Assembly (NCBI GenBank): GCA_028875055.1
Contig: JAPPGG010000044.1
Span: 62,001-126,000, forward strand
Origin: Chloroflexota bacterium
Lineage (GTDB): Bacteria > Chloroflexota > Dehalococcoidia > Lucifugimonadales > UBA3495
Length of the DNA: 64,000 nt
Direction of reading: 5' to 3'
Every line of letters starts with the position of its first letter. The first letter of the stretch is position 1. The translations under genes were made by a program, and so were the position numbers. Below the pieces are notes generated by a model. That model made no database searches. It saw only the letters and a program-made list of their open reading frames with translations, and was not told where the DNA came from. Of this stretch, positions 61,083 to 64,000 are shown one piece after another.

Positions 61083-62039
61083 TTACCGCCGGAAATTGGG
61101 AATAACCTCGTTTGCCATGATTTCCATCTGGCGGTAAAGCCCGGCAGCGTCGGGGGAAAGGAAACCGAAAATAAAGTCCCTCACTCCGGCTTCTATTCTG
61201 TCCTCAATCCCCTTGATACAGTCCTCGGGCGTGCCGGTGAGGCACAGGGCCTGGGCGATGTCCTCCGCGCTTCTCTCGGGAGTGACGTAACGCTGGCCCA
61301 CGTGGGCAACGGCGGCGGCCAGGGCCTCCGACTTATCCGTTGCGATGGCGGTGGGCTGGTTCAACCCCCAATGGAAGCCCGTCAAGTCGCGGCCGGCCTC
61401 CTGGGCGATGCTGCGAACAGTATCGTTGGTGGCCTTCAGGCGGCGCACCGTAAAGAGGTAGGGGTACCAGCCATCCCCCAGCAGCGCCGCGCGGCGCATG
61501 GCGGGCTCGCTCCGGCCGGCTACCCAAATGGGCGGATGAGGCTGCTGGTGCGGTTTCGGCAGCAGGGTAACGTCCTCGAAGTCGAAAAATCGGCCGTGGT
61601 GCGTCACGTGCTCTTCGGTCCACAGGCGCTTCATCACTTCCAGCATTTCGTCGGTGCGGCGACCCCGGGAGTTCACGGGGATTCCCAGGGAATCAAACTC
61701 GATGCGCGTTCCCCGTTGACCACTGATGCCAATGCCGAAGTCCAGCCGCCCCCCGGACACCACGTCAAGGCTGGTGACCAACTTGGAGAGCATGATGGGA
61801 TGATAGAGGGGAGCAATGACTATTCCCGTCATCACCTGGAGGGTCCTGGTGGCGCCGGCGGCGGCTGCCATCATAGGGATGTTCATCAGGGTTGGCCGGG
61901 GTGGATTCCCATCCATTACGTGCTCGCCGGTGGTTATCCGGTCAAAGCCCAGTTCTTCGGCCTTCCGGGCAAACTCCACCACGTCCCAGTAGTTCTCCAC
62001 GGTGAAATTGCAGCCAAAGGTAATTTGAGGCGTAGTCAT
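61083..62039 (-). CDS. LLM-class (F420-dependent-like) oxidoreductase
   Basis: MTTPQITFGCNFTVENYWDVVEFARKAEELGFDRITTGEHVMDGNPPRP...TRTLQVMTGIVIAPLYHPIMLSKLVTSLDVVSGGRLDFGIG...PIWVAGRSEPAMRRAALLGDGWYP. Confidence 0.92.
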   Translation of the reverse strand: MTTPQITFGCNFTVENYWDVVEFARKAEELGFDRITTGEHVMDGNPPRPTLMNIPMMAAAAGATRTLQVMTGIVIAPLYHPIMLSKLVTSLDVVSGGRLDFGIGISGQRGTRIEFDSLGIPVNSRGRRTDEMLEVMKRLWTEEHVTHHGRFFDFEDVTLLPKPHQQPHPPIWVAGRSEPAMRRAALLGDGWYPYLFTVRRLKATNDTVRSIAQEAGRDLTGFHWGLNQPTAIATDKSEALAAAVAHVGQRYVTPERSAEDIAQALCLTGTPEDCIKGIEDRIEAGVRDFIFGFLSPDAAGLYRQMEIMANEVIPNFRR

Positions 62040-62356
62040 TACATCTCCCGGACAAGAGGCTATTGTTCCCGAAGCGGGCCAAAAAGTTGCTGCGGGTATT
62101 TTAAGGGGAGGGGTTTGGAGTAGCAAATGCCGGCCGGGTGCGTTCCCGAATTTCCAGTTGCCGGCTTTTTCAGATGGGAACGGCAAGAGCCGGGAGAATC
62201 CACGAACCTCCCTGCCCCTGGCCTGGCTTGCAGCCCCGCCGCCAACCTCGCTGATTTGGTACTGGCCAGCCAATGAAAGGGCTGGCCAGTACCCACGTTG
62301 CCAGTTGCGGCGTCGCGTGGCCGGGCAGGATATCTATCGGTTTTCTGGCAGGGAGG

Positions 62357-63802
62357 TTATTGGCTTTCCTGGACCACCATGGTATCGGGGCGGAAAGCCG
62401 CCCAGGCAAACCAGAAATGATTTGCGTGGACCACGGGAGTCAGCTGGCTGCCGGCCAGGGCTCCGGCAACGCCCTGCCCGAAAATGTTCCAGCGAGTGCC
62501 GGTCTCCTTGTCCACGAAATCATCGCCCTCCGCGGCAAAGGTCAGCGCCCGATCGTCCAGGGTTCTCAGAAAGATGCCGGTTGAGCCCACTTCCCGGGAA
62601 CTGGCTATGGAACGCTGGTCCAGGGCGGAGCGGGCGCCGGGCTTGAAAAATACCGTCAGGTCTTCCCCTTCGATGGTGTGGTGGACAACCCTCGCTTCTT
62701 CCAGGAAGGCGAAGGGGAAGGCAACCGCCTTGTCCCCCACGGTAACGGCTGCAACCCGTTCCGTTGCGACCAGCCGGTCGTCCTGTTCCCCGGAAAACAG
62801 GAAGGGCGACCTGCCGAACTCATCATAGCCCACGTAGGGGTTGGCGCCGTAGTTGCGACTGTGGCCCGTGTCCCTGGACAGTACCTGCGCATCCGGGTAG
62901 GTGGCCTTGAAGTCCTGCCAGGCCACCAGAACTGCGGGCAATATGTCCAGCCGCGCTCCCGTCAGCTCACCCACAATGGCCTCCCCCGTCAACTGCTGCC
63001 ACCAAGACTGGGTCTGGCGGTCCCACATTATCAGGTCGCTGTTTCGCAAGTTGCCGGAGACGCCGAAATCGTAAACCTCGCCGTCCAGGCGACGGTCGAA
63101 AGCAATGGCGCTGTTGCAGAGGGGGCAGAAGGTGGCGGCCACCGGCACTCCGGACAGGGTGTCGTTGACGATTTCGTGCCACGTCAGGATTTGCAGGGGA
63201 TAGGCCTTGGCCGCTCCGCCGATCTCCAGGGCAATGACCGGTTCCTTTTCCTCCAGCCAGTCGTCCGCTTCCTCCACTGTGACGAACCTGGGGTCGTCGA
63301 TGGGAGGTATGCCATCCCTGGGAACTCCCCCCGAGAATATTTCACTGTAGGGGACGCTGCGCTTGCTGAAGTCGGTCTCCCAGACGCCGACATTGATTCG
63401 GGCACGCCGGAGCTCCTCTTCCCAGTCCTGGTCGTCCATAACAACCGGTTTCGTTGAGGTTGGCGCGGGCGCCGCCCCGGTCGGAGTAGCAGCCTGGACC
63501 GGCCTCTCCCGGGGCGTGGGGGCAGCGGTCGGGACTTTTGTAGCCTCCTGGCTTACGCCCTCGACTGCAGCGACTGTCGGGACTGCCTCGGCCAAGGGCG
63601 AAGGGGCCGGGGAAGGTGTGTCGGTGGCGGCCGGCGAAGTTGCCGGAGCCTGCGAAGGCTGCTGGCTCTCAGTGGTTGGCGCGGCGTCGGTCCCGTCGGG
63701 TTGTTCGGCCGGCGGGGCGGCGTTCCCACACGCTATGGTGAGGGCGACGGACAGGACAATGATGGGAATGGTCCAAAGAATCTTGGTGGAGAGAAGGCGC
63801 AT
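62357..63802 (-). CDS. DUF3179-family secreted lipoprotein
   Basis: N-terminal VLSVALTIACGNAAPP lipobox, low-complexity Pro/Ala/Thr linker, then GIPPIDDPRFVTVEEADDWLEEKEPVIALEIGGAAKAYPLQILTWHEIVNDTLSGVPVAATFCPLCNSAIAFDR. Confidence 0.88.
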   Translation of the reverse strand: MRLLSTKILWTIPIIVLSVALTIACGNAAPPAEQPDGTDAAPTTESQQPSQAPATSPAATDTPSPAPSPLAEAVPTVAAVEGVSQEATKVPTAAPTPRERPVQAATPTGAAPAPTSTKPVVMDDQDWEEELRRARINVGVWETDFSKRSVPYSEIFSGGVPRDGIPPIDDPRFVTVEEADDWLEEKEPVIALEIGGAAKAYPLQILTWHEIVNDTLSGVPVAATFCPLCNSAIAFDRRLDGEVYDFGVSGNLRNSDLIMWDRQTQSWWQQLTGEAIVGELTGARLDILPAVLVAWQDFKATYPDAQVLSRDTGHSRNYGANPYVGYDEFGRSPFLFSGEQDDRLVATERVAAVTVGDKAVAFPFAFLEEARVVHHTIEGEDLTVFFKPGARSALDQRSIASSREVGSTGIFLRTLDDRALTFAAEGDDFVDKETGTRWNIFGQGVAGALAGSQLTPVVHANHFWFAWAAFRPDTMVVQESQ

Positions 63803-64000
63803 TTGATGCCTCGTCGGGGGTTTCCTGGTGAGTGACGGTGGTGAGTCGTCCTGGTATCTAATACGATTCTAGGGCAGGGCTGGATTGAGCTCGCATTTCG
63901 AGGTAGCGCCGGCAAGCCTACGCCGGCGACTATGGGTCGTCAAGCCGGCCCCAGCGTATCGCACCGGAAGAAATGGGGTTAGAATGTAGCAGAATTCCAG

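Overview
This is a GC-rich bacterial chromosomal window. The gene content (LLM oxidoreductase, enolase-superfamily, FAH, DUF3179, type II haloacid dehalogenase, BNR-repeat, translin-like and DUF11 proteins) suggests a Chloroflexota/SAR202-like lineage; that placement is inference. About 50 genes are supported: partial polA, two FmdB-type zinc ribbons, thiE, a translin-family protein, an RNase Z-like MBL protein, comM/yifB, aroA, a PEPCK-like/DUF3090/SCO1664 cassette, modABC, a DUF11-repeat surface protein, rpoB-rpoC, pyrD, a dnaJ-hspR-clp / hsp20 heat-shock locus, tRNA-Asn(GTT), a glycine-betaine methyltransferase pair (SDMT+GSMT), and a long run of catabolic-looking enzymes. The most notable region is 56.0-60.5 kb, where ordinary ORF calling truncates or misses three genes because each contains in-frame UGA codons exactly at redox-active Cys positions: (i) a ferredoxin:thioredoxin-reductase catalytic-subunit-like protein (59774..60193) in which two UGAs replace the two Cys of the redox-active pair (CPU...CPC...CIU) while all four predicted 4Fe-4S ligand Cys are kept; (ii) a glutaredoxin/NrdH-like protein directly downstream (60236..60472) with motif G-U-G-P-C; (iii) on the opposite strand, a glutaredoxin-DinB fusion (complement 56035..56799) with motif G-U-F-S-C. 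All four UGAs are followed at a suitable distance by a hairpin with a G in the first two apical-loop positions, as expected for bacterial SECIS elements. I read this as a selenocysteine-based ferredoxin-to-redoxin relay. No selABCD genes are visible in the window, so the genome must be checked for them.
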